Assembly (NCBI GenBank): GCA_016293225.1
Contig: JAEDEQ010000012.1
Coordinates: 1 to 33,127 of the forward strand
DNA length: 33,127 nucleotides
Direction: 5' to 3'
Source of the DNA: Clostridiaceae bacterium
GTDB lineage: Bacteria > Bacillota > Clostridia > Oscillospirales > Acutalibacteraceae
Of this stretch, positions 14,766-22,492 are shown piece by piece. Every line of letters begins with the position of its first letter. The stretch's first letter is position 1. Position numbers and translations under genes: made by a program. The notes below the pieces were generated by a model that saw only the letters and a list, made by a program, of their open reading frames with translations, ran no database searches and was not told where the DNA came from.

Positions 14766-16415
14766 TTATGAGTAGCCGATAAAAATTGAAAAGTGCATAA
14801 TTGCAACGGCAAGCAACGCTTCGGCAAGGAAAAGCTTCCATGTGAACTTCAGCCATTTTCCGTAGGAAACATTGACAAGGCCGATTGCGATTATCATGAT
14901 TCCGCTTGTGGGATAAAGGAGATTTGTGAATCCGTCTCCCATACAGAACGTGAGCACAACGCTGTTGCCGGATATTCCGACAAGGTGAGCAAGAGGAGCA
15001 ACAATCGGCATGATTAAAAACGCCTTTGCCGTGCCGGAGCCGATGAAAAATTCAAGCACCACTATGAACGCAAACAGCAGAAGTATTGCCGAGTAGGGTG
15101 AAAGTCCCTTGATGAGCGAATAGACATAATTTAGAATTGTGTGGACTATCATGCCCTCATCGAGGATATAGGTGATTGCAAGAATGAAAAAAATCAGCGG
15201 AATGGCCGGAGCAATGGTTTTAATTCCGCGCAAAAAGCCCTTGAAAACCTCTTTTCCGCGCAGACCGGAAAGATAACCGGCCGAAAGACCGCCCACGGTG
15301 AAAAGGACGGCCATGCCCGGCATTGAAAGCATTCCCGAAAGGCCGAGACAAAAGTCAAGAACAATGCAGACAATAACGGCACTGACGCAAAGGACAAAAG
15401 CGCGCGTTGCTTTCCTCGTTTTCGGGTTTGCAAGGACAGCCTCACTGTCCTCAAGGCGGTATTTTTCACGCAGGGCGCAGTCGCTTTCATAGCAGACGCT
15501 CTTTTTCGGATTTTTTTCAATTCTTTTAGCGTAGATAACAACGAAAGCGGCAAGCACCGCATAGACCAGAACAAACATCAGAATTCTCAGCCAGAGACCG
15601 GAAAAAACCGGTATTCCGGCAAGCTTCTGCACGGTGACAACATTGAACGGGTTGAACGTTGCCGCGGTGAAGCCGAAAGCGACCGCAACAAGGCTTATTG
15701 AAAGACCCACAAGCGAGTCCCAGCCGAGGGCAAGAGAAATTGCAACAGCGATAGGAACAAGCGTTACGGACTCCTCAAGAATACCGGCGGTGGAGCTTAA
15801 AAGCATACACACAAAAATCATTATGCACAAAAGCAGATACTTTTTCTTTTCAAACTTTCTGATAATGACCGCCATGATGTACTTGAGTATGCCTTGCTCG
15901 TCAAGAATAAGGAAGGTTCCGCCGATGAGGACAATGAAAAGTATGATTGCAATGCCTGTTGTAACATTCTGCGAGCCGAACACCAGCACAAGCGACGCCG
16001 GTATCTTCCACACAGGCAGCTTGTAGTCTATCCTGTGGTAAGTTCCGTCGATTATCATTTTGCTCACTTCCTCGGCAGAGGAAAGGTCATAGCCGTCAAA
16101 GCTGTTTACCTCCCTGATGTCATGGCCGAGAGAGGAAAGCTTTTTGAGATACTCGTCCTGTGTGACGCTCAGCGTTTTGCAGACAGTGTATTCTTCCTCG
16201 CTTTCAAGGGTAATAAAGGTTCCGTCCGAAAGCTTATAAGTGTTTTCCGGATAGGAATAGTATTCGCCGCGCGGCATGACCTGAGTGAGCACGCCGGCAA
16301 AAACAAGAATGGCTGTCAGCAGGACACATATCGCAATTATTGATTTTTTGTTGAGGTGGAGTCCTGCGGAGGAATTGTTGTTTTCGGTTGAGATTTCCTT
16401 TGTTTTTTCTGACAC
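14766..16415 (-). CDS. YfcC-family membrane transporter (likely ornithine/arginine or related substrate)
   Basis: This protein of about 549 residues has a cytoplasmic N-terminus, a first membrane helix (about 28-48), a hydrophilic loop of about 85 residues (50-135) and roughly 11 further helices. GGTFLILDEQGIL, LEESVTLVPIAVAISLALGWDS and the AATFNPFN motif are typical of the YfcC/DcuC-like ion-transporter superfamily. Its gene is the second of an operon after an ornithine cyclodeaminase-type enzyme, so uptake or exchange of ornithine, arginine or proline is the best guess. The start is uncertain: the ATG at 16424 directly abuts GGGAG, whereas the GTG at 16413-16415 has a normal 9-base spacing and was chosen. 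Confidence 0.85.
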   Translation of the reverse strand: MSEKTKEISTENNNSSAGLHLNKKSIIAICVLLTAILVFAGVLTQVMPRGEYYSYPENTYKLSDGTFITLESEEEYTVCKTLSVTQDEYLKKLSSLGHDIREVNSFDGYDLSSAEEVSKMIIDGTYHRIDYKLPVWKIPASLVLVFGSQNVTTGIAIILFIVLIGGTFLILDEQGILKYIMAVIIRKFEKKKYLLLCIMIFVCMLLSSTAGILEESVTLVPIAVAISLALGWDSLVGLSISLVAVAFGFTAATFNPFNVVTVQKLAGIPVFSGLWLRILMFVLVYAVLAAFVVIYAKRIEKNPKKSVCYESDCALREKYRLEDSEAVLANPKTRKATRAFVLCVSAVIVCIVLDFCLGLSGMLSMPGMAVLFTVGGLSAGYLSGLRGKEVFKGFLRGIKTIAPAIPLIFFILAITYILDEGMIVHTILNYVYSLIKGLSPYSAILLLFAFIVVLEFFIGSGTAKAFLIMPIVAPLAHLVGISGNSVVLTFCMGDGFTNLLYPTSGIMIIAIGLVNVSYGKWLKFTWKLFLAEALLAVAIMHFSIFIGYS

Positions 16416-16474
16416 TTTTTTCATCTCCCTTTAACCGCCCTGAACCGTTCAGGCTCGGCAATTATCTGAATTAT

Positions 16475-17563
16475 TCACCCGACCAGATTCTTGCTGATGT
16501 TGACAACAAAATCCTGAACATTGGTCACAACGCCTGTAACGCTGAGACTGCCCCTGTCCTTGAGCTTGTTGACCGCGAACTCGGAAACATCAACAACATA
16601 GAAATACACCGGTCTGATAACGCCGTCAACGAGCTGATAAGACGGAGTCATGTTGCCCGTTGCAATTGTATGAAGCTGCGTTGCAAGGGCAATTACGGTT
16701 GTTGCTTCCATGGTGTGCCTGCGCATTGCGTCCTGCGCCTCATAGACGTTTCCGATAACGTCCGGCAGCGGTCCGTCGTCGCGGATTGAGCCTGCCAGAA
16801 CAAAAGGAACCTTGTTCCTCACAAGGGCGCTCATGATGCCCGTTTTAACATTGTTCTGCTCAATATAGTTTTTCACACCGCCTGCTTTCCTGACAAGGTT
16901 TATCAGGTGCAGGTGGTTGTAATGGCCGTTAAAGGTGACCTCCTTTGAGTATATATCCTGACCGAGGGCGGTGTGGAAGCGGTCGGCCTCCATGTCATGA
17001 GTGGCAAGGGCATTTCCGGCAAAAAGCGCATGACAGAAGCCGTTGTCAATAAGGTCGGCCATCGCCTTGCGTGAATCCTTGTCAAACGCGCACGCCGGGC
17101 CGAGCACCCAGACAATTTTTCCGTGGTCGCGGTCGTGGCGCAGAATTTCATAAAGCTTGTCATAGTCCTTTGAATACGAGGTTTCGCGCGACTGACCCTG
17201 CCTGAACGCAAAGCTCTGGCCGGTCTTTTCAAGTTCGCCCTCCTCGTGAAAGCCGTCGCAATGAACAAAAACTCCGTTTGTTCCGTCGTCGGTGCGGCCG
17301 ACAACAACGTCGTCGCCCTCTTTGATGTTGCGCATTTCAACAGCATAAGGCTTGCCGTCGCGGATAACGACCGAGCAGTCCATTCTGCTTTTTGTGAGCA
17401 GTTTCCATTCGCCGTTTATTTTGAAATATTCGGGAAAAATTGTTGTTGCATAAAAGTTTTCCGGAATGAAGCCTTTCCCGGCCTTTTCCGTCTTTACATC
17501 CGGAAAGGACAAAAACGGTTCCTCTGAAAAGGACGGCGCAATATAAATAGGCATTTTTAGCAC
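16475..17563 (-). CDS. TIGR00300-type (LOR/SDH) protein, probable ornithine cyclodeaminase
   Basis: The 362-residue product matches the conserved TIGR00300 family, once labelled LOR/SDH bifunctional protein. Members in archaea and the C-terminal half of cyanobacterial AgrE convert ornithine to proline and ammonia with NAD. The family stretches visible here include SRMDCSVVIRDGKPYAVEMRN, VWVLGPACAFDKDSRKAM (dinucleotide-binding region), DNGFCHALFAGNALATHDMEA, and GSIRDDGPLPDV near the C-terminus. The enzyme is cytosolic. It shares an operon with a YfcC-type transporter 50 bases downstream, suggesting import and use of ornithine or arginine as an energy or nitrogen source. The GTG at 17561-17563 follows AGGTGG closely; an ATG nine bases further in (MPIYIAP) is an alternative start. 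Confidence 0.85.
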   Translation of the reverse strand: MLKMPIYIAPSFSEEPFLSFPDVKTEKAGKGFIPENFYATTIFPEYFKINGEWKLLTKSRMDCSVVIRDGKPYAVEMRNIKEGDDVVVGRTDDGTNGVFVHCDGFHEEGELEKTGQSFAFRQGQSRETSYSKDYDKLYEILRHDRDHGKIVWVLGPACAFDKDSRKAMADLIDNGFCHALFAGNALATHDMEADRFHTALGQDIYSKEVTFNGHYNHLHLINLVRKAGGVKNYIEQNNVKTGIMSALVRNKVPFVLAGSIRDDGPLPDVIGNVYEAQDAMRRHTMEATTVIALATQLHTIATGNMTPSYQLVDGVIRPVYFYVVDVSEFAVNKLKDRGSLSVTGVVTNVQDFVVNISKNLVG

Positions 17564-17602
17564 TGTTCCACCTGCTTTGCTTTTTCATTGGTAATTGTTT
17601 TT

Positions 17603-17631
17603 ATAATATCACACACCCCTTTATAAGGCAA
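17603..17631 (-). promoter_or_regulatory. Promoter of the ornithine operon
   Basis: TTGCCT (17626-17631), 17 bases, TATTAT (17603-17608) with an upstream TG (extended -10) on the minus strand. Confidence 0.65.
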
Positions 17632-17643
17632 GAAAAAATTTGC

Positions 17644-17692
17644 TTTCCGGCGCTGCCGGAAAAACAAAAAAGGCCGCCTTTTGGGGACGACC
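17644..17692 (-). terminator. Tandem hairpins ending the oxidoreductase-MFS operon
   Basis: Arms GGTCGTC and GGCGGCC (two G-U pairs), then TTTTTT, form a terminator at 17666-17692. A second perfect stem, TTTCCGGC and GCCGGAAA around a 3-base loop, follows at 17644-17662. Confidence 0.75.
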
Positions 17693-17709
17693 GTTTTTTG
17701 AATCTGTTT

Positions 17710-19053
17710 TTACTTCTCCTCTGCCGAAGCAAGCCTTTTTTTAAAGTGCTTTGCGGCGAACAGCGCCGGAATAACGGTCAGCAGTATTACTGCCGCGCCG
17801 ACAAAGAAGATGTTGCCGTTCGGAATATACTGAGTCTGTCCGCTGGCGGCGTCAACAAAGGTTTCGCCGCTTGTTTTAACAACAGCCTCGCCGATGAGCG
17901 AACCGCCGATCATCGGAATGAGGACAAAGAAAAGGATCCATATTCCCTCAAACTGTCCTTTGCTGTCCTTCGGATAAAGCTGCTTTGTCCAGACCTTTGT
18001 AACCTGAAGAATTGCAACATAGCCCACGCCGACAAGGAAAATGCCGAGCCATATCCTGAGGTTGAAAATCTGACTGCTGTCAACATTCTCTGCCTTAATC
18101 GGCGCAATGACAAGCAGTCCGAGAATATTGACAATGATTGCAAAGAACGTTATCGGAATATTCTTGCTCTTGTTGATAAGGATTGAAAGCGGTATAGCCG
18201 TCAGCATTGCAAGAACAAGCGGAACAGCCTCAATAATGCCCATCATGTCCGCGGTATAGCCGAGGTAATGGATAATGTAGTTGCCCATATATGCAAAATA
18301 CACATTAAAGCCGATGAAGAAGACCGAGACCATGACGTTGACCCAGACAAGCTCCCTGAGCTTAAAGAACTCCTTAAAGTTGAAAACGCTGAAAAACTGT
18401 TTAAAAAACGAACCTCTGACGGACGGCTCAACGTCGTCGCCCTTGCTCATTGTGAACATTGAGATTAAACCGAAAATGATTACAAAAACGCCCATAACAA
18501 CGAAAAGGCGCATATAGTTGTCGTTTTCGCCAACAAGAAGTCCGCCGACAACCGTTCCGAGGATAGTTCCGAGAACAGGCTGGGTTGCAAGTGCGGCGCC
18601 TATCTGGCCGCGGTTTTTATCGGTCATCATGTCGTTCGTCCAGGTGTTGAAGCCCGCGTCGTTGCCCATTGAGCCGAAAAAGCTCATAACGGTATCGGCG
18701 GCAACAACGGCAACGGCGGCAACAAGATAATGGGATTTGCTGATAAACTCCGTCATTCCGAACGCTATGGTGAAAATTCCCCAGAGAATATAACCGACAG
18801 AGATGAAAATGCGGCGCTTTCCGGTGCGGTCAGCCCACGTTCCGAAGAAGAAGGTGGCAAAGGTTGTTGCGGCCGCGCTGCAGATGAGCATTCCGGTAAT
18901 TATTGACGGGTCTTTTGCAATCTTTGAATAAACAAAGGTGTTGAACCACTGGTTTTCCATGTTCCAGCAAATCTGGCCGGCAAGGCCGAGTCCCCACACA
19001 AGGAGCCACAGCTTGAAGCCGGAGGTCTTTTTTTGAAGCTTTGATTCTCTCAT
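17710..19053 (-). CDS. MFS transporter, last gene of the FAD-oxidoreductase operon
   Basis: The 447-residue product has 12 predicted membrane helices with a central cytoplasmic loop (about 205-235). The classical MFS loop between helices 2 and 3 is present as FFGTWADRTGKRRIFI, as is DKNRGQIGAALATQPVLGTILG further on. The overall style, with W-N-x-E-N-Q-W-F-N in helix 1, recalls sugar/polyol porters of the GPH/SLC45-like group. The substrate is not readable; the operon partners (glycerol-3-phosphate-dehydrogenase-like proteins) suggest a polyol, its phosphate or a hydroxy acid. The ATG follows AAAGGAGAAATTTGA. It starts 57 bases after the DUF1667 gene with no clear terminator between. Confidence 0.85.
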   Translation of the reverse strand: MRESKLQKKTSGFKLWLLVWGLGLAGQICWNMENQWFNTFVYSKIAKDPSIITGMLICSAAATTFATFFFGTWADRTGKRRIFISVGYILWGIFTIAFGMTEFISKSHYLVAAVAVVAADTVMSFFGSMGNDAGFNTWTNDMMTDKNRGQIGAALATQPVLGTILGTVVGGLLVGENDNYMRLFVVMGVFVIIFGLISMFTMSKGDDVEPSVRGSFFKQFFSVFNFKEFFKLRELVWVNVMVSVFFIGFNVYFAYMGNYIIHYLGYTADMMGIIEAVPLVLAMLTAIPLSILINKSKNIPITFFAIIVNILGLLVIAPIKAENVDSSQIFNLRIWLGIFLVGVGYVAILQVTKVWTKQLYPKDSKGQFEGIWILFFVLIPMIGGSLIGEAVVKTSGETFVDAASGQTQYIPNGNIFFVGAAVILLTVIPALFAAKHFKKRLASAEEK

Positions 19054-19110
19054 TCAAATTTCTCCTTTATCACTTCAAATAAGGGGCTGCCGCATTTCCG
19101 AAATATGAAT

Positions 19111-19470
19111 TTACATTTCGTTTGTTGCAACAATATCGACTCCCGTGTCGCAAATATTGCTGATGAGCACTTCACCTATCTTGACAGGCGCGTCAACAAC
19201 CTCGTTGTTGATTGCCTTCATGCACTCAAACATCATGCCCTTGGGTATCGGAGCGGACGTTTTTACGGGAACCACGGGGTGATTTCCGCCGTTGACCCTG
19301 ATGGTTGAGGTCAGCATACGGACGGGATTGGTACATTCGTCTCTTGCATATTTATCGCCGCGCTTGCAGGTGTTGCCGGAAACGGACAAAACCTCCTTTC
19401 CGTCCTCGGAAAGCTCAACCGAAAGAGCGCAGCCAATGGGGCAGGATACGCAAACAAGTTCTCTTTTCAT
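19111..19470 (-). CDS. DUF1667 protein, small Cys-rich partner of the oxidoreductase pair
   Basis: The 119-residue product starts MKRELVCVSCPIGCALSVEL and has conserved cysteines in C-x2-C-x3-C (7, 10, 14), followed by C-K-R-G-D-K-Y-A-x-x-E-C, the DUF1667 signature. In many Clostridia this gene forms a set with a GlpA-like dehydrogenase and an FAD oxidoreductase. The cysteines may hold an iron-sulfur cluster, and the protein is presumed to be an electron-transfer subunit, filling a place like GlpC. The ATG follows GGAGGTGTAAGACG, a ribosome site that overlaps the end of the preceding gene; the gap is only 4 bases, so translation is coupled. The longer frame to 19497 has no ribosome site. Confidence 0.88.
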   Translation of the reverse strand: MKRELVCVSCPIGCALSVELSEDGKEVLSVSGNTCKRGDKYARDECTNPVRMLTSTIRVNGGNHPVVPVKTSAPIPKGMMFECMKAINNEVVDAPVKIGEVLISNICDTGVDIVATNEM

Positions 19471-19474
19471 CGTC

Positions 19475-20731
19475 TTACACCTCCGCTGAAACAACAAGCT
19501 CTTTTTTGTCGAGCGAAGCTATATCGTCCTTTTTGATGACGACATATTCCATTTCGCCGGGGCAAAGCTTGGGCTTTTTCTTTGAATATATAACTTTGTT
19601 TCCGCTCTTGACGGTTATCTTTGCGTTGCGGTAAACGTCGCGCACTCTGAAATAGAGTTTAACGTCGTTTTCGGTATCGAGCGATATGTTCTGCGGAACA
19701 ACGTAGCGTACGCCCTCGCCGGCCTTGGTCTGGACATATTTCACAGTGCGGCGGCGGTTCTTTGAAAGGATGTACTTTGCCGCGCCCTCGCCGGCAAGCT
19801 GACTTTCAAGCGTAACATAGTCAACAAGGTCATGCACCTGCAGAACATTGCCGCAGGCAAAAACGCCGGGACGGTTCGTCTGGCGGTTTTCGTCAACAAT
19901 CGCGCCGTTTGTAACGGGGTCAATGATGATGCCGGCCATTCTTGTCAGCTCGTTTTCCGGAATGAGTCCGACGGAAAGCAGGAGCGTGTCGCACTCAACA
20001 AACTGCTCCGTTCCGGGAATGGGGCGGCGGTTTTCGTCAACATTTGCAATGGTAACGCCCTCAAGGCGCTCAATGCCGTGGGTCTTGATAACGGTGCAGG
20101 AAAGCTTGAGCGGAATGTTCAAGTCCTCAAGGCACTGAACAATGTTCCGCGTAAGACCGCCGGAATACGGCATAAGCTCGCAGACCATTTCAACCTTTGC
20201 GCCCTCAAGGGTCATACGGCGCGCCATGATAAGACCGATATCGCCCGAGCCGAGGATAACAATCTTTTTGCCGGGCATATAGCCGTCAATGTTGACATAT
20301 TTCTGCGCCGTGCCTGCGGTCATTATGCCCGAAGCGCGCGAGCCGGGAATGTCCAGCGCGCCGCGCGGCCTTTCGCGGCAGCCCATTGCAAGGACAATGG
20401 CGGTTGCGGAAATTTCAATCAGACCGTCGGTTTTGTTTGTTGCAATAACAATGTTTCCCGTTCTTATTTCGGTAACCATGGTATCAACCTTAACGTCGAT
20501 ATCGGTTTTGTTCACCTGTTCAATGAAGCGGGCGGCGTATTCGGGGCCGGAAAGCTCCTCGCCGAAATAATGCAGACCGAAGCCCGTATGGATACATTGC
20601 TCAAGAATACCGCCGAGCGTTTCGGCTCTTTCAAGGATAATGATCTTTTTAACGCCGCACTCCTTTGCTCTGAGCGCAGCGGCCATTCCGGCGGGACCTC
20701 CGCCGATTACAACGAGATCGTATTTAAGCAT
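19475..20731 (-). CDS. FAD/NAD-dependent oxidoreductase subunit (GlpB-like role)
   Basis: The 418-residue product has two Rossmann folds. The FAD-binding motif VVIGGGPAGMAAALRAKECG lies at the N-terminus with E at the end of beta 2 (IIILERAETLGG). The NAD-binding GxGxxG is KIVILGSGDIGLIMARRM (about 150-170). The typical C-terminal FAD motif ANVLQVHDLVDYV-like stretch (PGVFACGNVLQVHDLVDYV) follows. It belongs to the pyridine-nucleotide-disulfide oxidoreductase superfamily. With the flanking genes it should form a three-part flavin enzyme that passes electrons from a hydroxy substrate to NAD or ferredoxin. The ATG at 20729-20731 follows GAGGTG at 8-base spacing; a GTG nine bases upstream is possible. 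It starts 10 bases after the dehydrogenase stop. Confidence 0.9.
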   Translation of the reverse strand: MLKYDLVVIGGGPAGMAAALRAKECGVKKIIILERAETLGGILEQCIHTGFGLHYFGEELSGPEYAARFIEQVNKTDIDVKVDTMVTEIRTGNIVIATNKTDGLIEISATAIVLAMGCRERPRGALDIPGSRASGIMTAGTAQKYVNIDGYMPGKKIVILGSGDIGLIMARRMTLEGAKVEMVCELMPYSGGLTRNIVQCLEDLNIPLKLSCTVIKTHGIERLEGVTIANVDENRRPIPGTEQFVECDTLLLSVGLIPENELTRMAGIIIDPVTNGAIVDENRQTNRPGVFACGNVLQVHDLVDYVTLESQLAGEGAAKYILSKNRRRTVKYVQTKAGEGVRYVVPQNISLDTENDVKLYFRVRDVYRNAKITVKSGNKVIYSKKKPKLCPGEMEYVVIKKDDIASLDKKELVVSAEV

Positions 20732-20741
20732 TATTTTCACC

Positions 20742-22187
20742 TCACTTCGTCTTTTTGAAAAGTATCTTTGAACCGTTGCCGTGCTTGGTAACCTGGTTCA
20801 TCGGGATATCAAGCTCGCGGGAGAGAATTTCAACAACCTTGGAGCCGCAGAAGCCTGACTGGCACCTGCCCATTCCGGCTCTTGTTCTCCTCTTGACTCC
20901 GTCAACGTCCCTTGCGCCGCAGGGAGCCTTGATTGCGTCAACAATCTCTCCCTCCGTAATACCCTCGCAGCGGCAGATGATCCTGCCGTAGCGCGGATCC
21001 TTTTTAATAAGCTCGGCTCTTTCCTCGTCGGAAAGCTCATTGACCCTGACGGGAGCCGGCCGTGTTGTAACGAACTTTTCCTTGCGCTCATACTGCGGAG
21101 CCATCTCGCGGAATATTGAGCCGACATATCTTGCGATAGCCGGCGCGGCGGTAAGACCCGGCGATTCAATTCCGGCAACGTTGATGAACTTATCGTTCGC
21201 CTTGCTTCTTCCTATCACGAAATCGCTGTTGTCGCCTGCAATGTGGGCGCGCAGACCGGCAAAGGAGGTGATTGCATTACGCGTTGTAAGAGCCGGAATA
21301 ACCTCCTTAACGGCGCGCTTGACCGCGTCAAGCCCCTCAATGGTTGTGTCAACGTCCAGCTTGCTGTCAAAGTCAAGATCAATGGCCGTAGGACCCATAA
21401 GCACGTTACCGTGAGCTGTCGGAGTAACAAGAATACCCTTGCCCATTTTTGACGGACAATGGAAAAGGACGTGATTCACCATTTTGCTCTCGTTTTTGTC
21501 AAGAAGATAGTATTCGCCCTTTCGCGGAATAATTTTGAACGACGTATCGCCTATCATGTTTGCAATCTGGTCGGCAAAAACGCCGGCGCAGTTGATAACA
21601 TACTTCGCCTTGATAACGCCCGAGGCGGTGGTGATGAAGAAAAGATCGTCCTTGAACTCGATATCAAAAACGCCGCTGTTGCGCTTGACTCTTGCGCCGT
21701 TGAGGCAGGCGTTTTCCGTTGCTGCAATGGCAAGCTCATAGGGGCTGACGATTCCGGCGGTGGGCGCCCAGAGCGCGCCTATTGCCTTTTCGCTGATATA
21801 CGGCTCCATTTCGCGCAGTCTTTCCTGGCTGATGATTTCCATATTGGGAACGCCGTTGTCAAAGCCGCGCTCAAAAAGCACTTCAAGCGTCTGCATATCG
21901 TCCCATGAATAGGCAACAACGAGCGAGCCGATATTTTTATACGGCACCGAAAGCTTGTTGCAGTAGTACGCCATGAGGGACGCGCCCTGAACGTTCAGCT
22001 TCGCCTTGAGCGAGCCTGTTTCCGCATCAAAGCCGGCATGAACAATGGCGCTGTTCGCTTTTGAGGTACCCATGGAAATATCGCTGAATTTTTCAAGCAT
22101 AACAATTTTAAGATCGAGCTTTGAAAGCTCGCGCGTGATGAGCGCACCGCAGACGCCTGCGCCGATCACGGCAACATCATATTGCAT
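20742..22187 (-). CDS. FAD-dependent dehydrogenase with BFD-like [2Fe-2S] domain, glycerol-3-phosphate dehydrogenase (GlpA)-like
   Basis: The 481-residue product begins MQYDVAVIGAGVCGALITREL, an FAD-binding GxGxxG with LEKFSDISMGTSKANSAIVHAGFD, the DAO-family signature shared by GlpA and L-2-hydroxyglutarate oxidases. The C-terminal part has the BFD-type [2Fe-2S] motif: CRC in GRIICRCEGIT and CQSGFC about 31 residues later. That combination is typical of Clostridial anaerobic glycerol-3-phosphate dehydrogenases, which oxidise the substrate to dihydroxyacetone phosphate. No glpK or glpF is nearby, so another 2-hydroxy substrate is possible. The ATG at 22185-22187 follows AAAGGA; a frame reaching 22262 would run into the leader. 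It is the first gene of the four-gene operon. Confidence 0.88.
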   Translation of the reverse strand: MQYDVAVIGAGVCGALITRELSKLDLKIVMLEKFSDISMGTSKANSAIVHAGFDAETGSLKAKLNVQGASLMAYYCNKLSVPYKNIGSLVVAYSWDDMQTLEVLFERGFDNGVPNMEIISQERLREMEPYISEKAIGALWAPTAGIVSPYELAIAATENACLNGARVKRNSGVFDIEFKDDLFFITTASGVIKAKYVINCAGVFADQIANMIGDTSFKIIPRKGEYYLLDKNESKMVNHVLFHCPSKMGKGILVTPTAHGNVLMGPTAIDLDFDSKLDVDTTIEGLDAVKRAVKEVIPALTTRNAITSFAGLRAHIAGDNSDFVIGRSKANDKFINVAGIESPGLTAAPAIARYVGSIFREMAPQYERKEKFVTTRPAPVRVNELSDEERAELIKKDPRYGRIICRCEGITEGEIVDAIKAPCGARDVDGVKRRTRAGMGRCQSGFCGSKVVEILSRELDIPMNQVTKHGNGSKILFKKTK

Positions 22188-22277
22188 ATTGTCCCGTTCC
22201 TTTCGCTTTTGTAATGGTGATTTTTGCGTCCCTTTGTGCGGACTGCACCGAAAGAACCGCAAACTTATATCAAACAG

Positions 22278-22306
22278 ATAATACCACTAATATTTGGAAT
22301 AGTCAA
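22278..22306 (-). promoter_or_regulatory. Promoter of the oxidoreductase-MFS operon
   Basis: TTGACT (22301-22306), 17 bases, TATTAT (22278-22283) with TG one base before (extended -10) on the minus strand; leader of about 85 bases. Confidence 0.7.
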
Positions 22307-22394
22307 CAAAAACAGCGGCAGGAAAACTTAATTTTTTGTAAAATCAGATTAGAATTATAGCAGTCTGCGCACATTAACGGCGGATTTTTTCAAT

Positions 22395-22412
22395 GATTCG
22401 GCAAACCGCATC
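22395..22412. promoter_or_regulatory. Imperfect palindrome upstream of the uxaC promoter
   Basis: GATTCGG-CAAA-CCGCATC pairs at all but one position and ends 5 bases before the -35 box of uxaC, where a sugar-acid regulator could bind. Confidence 0.35.
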
Positions 22413-22417
22413 AAGTC

Positions 22418-22446
22418 TTGACAAAAAGCGGCGCCGGTAATAAAAT
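22418..22446 (+). promoter_or_regulatory. Promoter of uxaC
   Basis: TTGACA (22418-22423), 17 bases, TAAAAT (22441-22446) on the plus strand, giving a leader of about 40 bases. Confidence 0.7.
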
Positions 22447-22492
22447 CTATATAGCGCCCCCTGTAAAAAACATGAGCAACAGGAGTGATACG

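Noticed and set aside
19832..20758. 308-residue open frame on the plus strand
   Set aside because: It mirrors the FAD oxidoreductase gene, which has clear nucleotide-binding motifs, and has no promoter or ribosome site.
22418..22492. Extended N-terminus for uxaC
   Set aside because: It would begin in the -35 box of the promoter; the ATG at 22493 has an AGGAG site and matches the family start.
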